A program made the translations under genes and the position numbers. 64,000 nt of DNA from Hippea jasoniae. GTDB taxonomy: Bacteria; Campylobacterota_A; Desulfurellia; Desulfurellales; Hippeaceae. The stretch lies in the NCBI RefSeq assembly GCF_000744435.1, contig NZ_JQLX01000011.1:124001-188000 (forward strand), in the 5' to 3' direction. Each line of letters begins with the position of its first letter. The stretch's first letter is position 1. Shown here piece after piece: positions 62,009 to 64,000 of this stretch. Under the pieces are notes generated by a model that did no database searches, was not told where the DNA came from, and worked only from the letters and a program-made list of their open reading frames with translations.

Positions 62009-62690
62009 TTTTGTTAAATTTTTAGGTGTAACTGTAGCAGGGACAGCCATTGGTGTTGGAGTAACACCAATTTTATCGAAATCCGGATATAAATTATTAA
62101 GGCCACCGGGAGCTATTGATGAAAAAGAATTTTTAGGTGCATGTATAAAATGTGGATTGTGTGTTCAGATATGCCCTGTTAACTGCATTAAACTTGCAGA
62201 TATTGATGAGGGTTTGTCTTACCAAACCCCCTATATAGATGCTCGAACCAACGCATGTGATTTTTCCTGCAAAGGCGTCCAGTGTGTGCTTGTTTGTCCT
62301 ACATATGCTTTAGAGCATGAGCTTGCGGAAACGCCTGAAAAAGTAAGAATGGGTCTTGCGAAGGTTATACCTGATAGATGTCTTGCTGTAAAAGGTGAAA
62401 AACTCAAGGAAAAATCAAAGCATAAATGGGATGAATGGAAATACAAATGGAAGGTAAATCCCGATTCGTACATAAAGGATGTATGTGAGCTGTGTTTTGA
62501 TAAATGTCCAATAGGACCATCTGCGATTACCATGGAAGAAAGAAAAGATGAAAAAACAGGCAGAACATATCAAATACCTGTTGTTCAGCAGGGTTGCACA
62601 GGTTGTGGAGTTTGCGAGATGGTTTGTCCGGTAGAACCACCGGCCATTGTTATTATTCCAAGGGAAAAATGGGGTGAAAAAAATGGCTAA
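61992..62690 (+). CDS. nosG: NosG/NapG-type periplasmic ferredoxin
   Basis: 232 aa with a Tat-like leader ERRDFVKFLGVTVAG. Four iron-sulfur motifs: CIKCGLCVQICPVNC near 50, CDFSCKGVQCVLVCP near 85, CELCFDKCPIGP near 165 and GCTGCGVCEMVCP near 205. It mediates electron transfer with NosH towards NosZ. Overlaps nosH by 8 bases. Confidence 0.9.
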   Translation: MMERRDFVKFLGVTVAGTAIGVGVTPILSKSGYKLLRPPGAIDEKEFLGACIKCGLCVQICPVNCIKLADIDEGLSYQTPYIDARTNACDFSCKGVQCVLVCPTYALEHELAETPEKVRMGLAKVIPDRCLAVKGEKLKEKSKHKWDEWKYKWKVNPDSYIKDVCELCFDKCPIGPSAITMEERKDEKTGRTYQIPVVQQGCTGCGVCEMVCPVEPPAIVIIPREKWGEKNG

Positions 62691-63573
62691 AAAAGAAATA
62701 AAGAGGGGTAATTTCTATGAACTGTTTATAAATACCAGAAAAATTAGACCCGGTAGAATATCGTACAGATGCATAAGATGGTTTAGCATTATTTTGATAA
62801 CCGCTACATTTGCCTTTTCATATAAATGGGCGCTGGATTTTCTTGCAGGTAGTCTTAATGGGTCAAGACTAATGAGTTTCTTTTTAATTGATCTGTACAC
62901 GGGGCTTGAATATATACTGGCACATAAGGCTTTAACATTTAACGCACTTGTGGGTTTGTTGACAATACTCCTATTTTACTTTGTTGTGGGCGGAAGAACA
63001 TTTTGTGGCTGGGTATGTCCATATAACCTACTTGCAGAAATTGGCGAGATTATTCATGAGTACCTGAGAAAAAAGGGTATAATTAAAAAAAGAAGAATGT
63101 ATTCAGAAAAAATCCGATATGCTTTCTGGGTAATATTCCTGTTAATTCCATTTATTACAGGGGCGATCTTTTTTGAATCCTTTAATCCGCTGGACATAAT
63201 AAACAGATCTTTTATCTATGGCCCTACAGTAATGGTATTCTGGGCTTTACTGTTGCTATTGGTGGAGGTTTTTTATGCCAGAAGATTCTGGTGCAAGTAT
63301 GTCTGCCCAACAGGGACAACTTACGGTATGGTTGGCAAAGTGGGTATGCTCAGGGTAAAATTTGACCTTGATAATTGCACGCATTGCGGTAATTGTTATA
63401 AGGTGTGTATTGAGCCCACCCTTTTAACAGATGCACTTAAAGAGGCAAAAACAAAAGAAGATAGAAAAGCATTTGTAAAAGGGCTTGCCTGCATAAACTG
63501 TGCAAGATGCATAGATGTTTGTGCATATGATGCCTTGAAGTTTGATTTGAGATACATAGAGAAGATACTTTAG
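62683..63573 (+). CDS. nosH: NosH/NapH-type membrane iron-sulfur protein
   Basis: 296 aa quinol dehydrogenase subunit with four to five helices, the paired CGWVCPYN and CKYVCPTG cysteine-proline motifs near 105 and 205, and C-terminal ferredoxin sites CTHCGNCYKVC and CINCARCIDVC. ATG at 62683 follows the GTGAAAAAA; an upstream in-frame ATT/TTG at 62647 has no support. Forms the electron-donating pair with NosG. Confidence 0.92.
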   Translation: MAKKEIKRGNFYELFINTRKIRPGRISYRCIRWFSIILITATFAFSYKWALDFLAGSLNGSRLMSFFLIDLYTGLEYILAHKALTFNALVGLLTILLFYFVVGGRTFCGWVCPYNLLAEIGEIIHEYLRKKGIIKKRRMYSEKIRYAFWVIFLLIPFITGAIFFESFNPLDIINRSFIYGPTVMVFWALLLLLVEVFYARRFWCKYVCPTGTTYGMVGKVGMLRVKFDLDNCTHCGNCYKVCIEPTLLTDALKEAKTKEDRKAFVKGLACINCARCIDVCAYDALKFDLRYIEKIL

Positions 63574-63582
63574 GAGGCAATA

Positions 63583-64000
63583 TTGATAAAAATAAGAAAT
63601 GTTATTAAAGATTTCGGTAAGGGGGCCGTACTTAAAGATATTAATCTTACAATAGAAAAAGGCGAAAGGGTTATGGTAGTTGGTGGAAATGGCAGCGGAA
63701 AAACAACGCTTTTGAGGTGCATTATTGGCTCATATTCATTTGAAGGGCAGATAAGTATACTGGATATGGATGCCAGAAAAGATAAAAGCAGACTTGCTTC
63801 CTTTATTGGTTATGTGCCACAGGTTCCTCCCCCGATATTGATGAGTGTAGAACAGCTTATAGATTTTGTTGCAGATGTTGATGGAAATGAGAATGAAAAA
63901 GATTTGATTTATCAGATGTTAGATAAACTAAACTTTGAAAAATCCGGAATCAAAAGACATTTTAAGAAATTATCAGGTGGTATGCAAAAAAAAGTTCTTG
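63583..64000 (+). CDS. nosF: ABC transporter ATPase, NosF type, cut by window edge
   Basis: The gene runs off the right edge; 139 codons are visible with no stop. TTG start at 63583 with GGAGG site 6 bases upstream. Walker A GGNGSGKTT near residue 36, Q-loop GYVPQVPPP near 80, and the signature LSGGMQKK near 132. Following nosG/nosH it is expected to be NosF, energising the NosD/NosY complex; nosY would lie beyond the edge. Confidence 0.88.
   Translation, partial: MIKIRNVIKDFGKGAVLKDINLTIEKGERVMVVGGNGSGKTTLLRCIIGSYSFEGQISILDMDARKDKSRLASFIGYVPQVPPPILMSVEQLIDFVADVDGNENEKDLIYQMLDKLNFEKSGIKRHFKKLSGGMQKKVL

Overview
ORGANISM. The window is AT-rich chromosomal DNA from a Gram-negative bacterium with short intergenic gaps and many 1-, 4- and 8-base gene overlaps. 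It encodes a single-chain pyruvate carboxylase, a TRAP transporter, RNase J, RicT/PSP1, a fused ResB-ResC cytochrome c maturation protein, a short (187 aa) DNA polymerase III delta-prime, a short MnmA and a nitrous oxide reductase cluster with NosB/NosG/NosH-type genes. Short delta-prime and MnmA together with these families suggest Campylobacterota in the broad sense; a thermophile near Desulfurella/Hippea is my best guess. This is inference from gene families, not a database result. LAYOUT. (1) 1-9.2 kb: malate dehydrogenase (cut by the left edge) and pyruvate carboxylase, an anaplerotic/TCA pair, then an SF1 helicase and a dctPQM TRAP transporter. (2) 9.3-10.3 kb: mnmA, whose stop codon lies in the first arm of an unusual ~0.87 kb array of covarying stem-loops (10309-11180). 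(3) 11.3-19.5 kb: a co-directional housekeeping block (EamA transporter, uppP, UDP-sugar dehydrogenase, xseB, ispA, hisB, mtaB, MBL hydrolase, lipid kinase, PAP2 phosphatase), ended by tRNA-Asn with its own promoter. (4) 19.6-36.8 kb: an accessory region downstream of the tRNA. It holds a broken excisionase-like gene, a type II restriction-modification pair, a DUF4145 gene split by TGA, a TM2 protein, an Hsp70-TPR gene split by TAG next to a UvrD-like ATPase, VapBC, a membrane protein split by a frameshift, zinc/metal transporters (ZIP and CDF), and a very large SF1 helicase-nuclease whose 5' end is cut off by a TAG. (5) 37.2-53.6 kb: core genes again: amidase, then a long minus-strand run surA-S4-pdxA-rsmA-rnj-ftsK-lysC-accA-pheA, and a plus-strand run yhaM-like-tmk-holB-ricT-metG. 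(6) 53.6-64 kb: ccsBA diverging from a nitrous oxide reductase operon nosZ-(helical protein)-nosC-nosB-like-(helical paralogue)-nosL-nosD-nosG-nosH-nosF, cut by the right edge. HOW THE GENES WORK TOGETHER. NosZ receives electrons through the membrane/periplasmic NosG/NosH iron-sulfur and NosC haem proteins. NosD, NosF and NosL assemble its copper centres, and CcsBA attaches haem to cytochrome c. This gives terminal reduction of N2O to N2. MOST INTERESTING. The stem-loop array near 10.3-11.2 kb has arms that differ in sequence but keep pairing through compensatory changes, and loops of two fixed sizes (about 80 and exactly 26 nt). Also notable are three accessory genes that each carry one in-frame stop in an otherwise open frame, the Hsp70-TPR/UvrD-like pair as a candidate uncharacterised module, a Tat-type leader on NosZ inside a NosB/G/H-type cluster, and two paralogous small periplasmic helical proteins interleaved with the nos genes.
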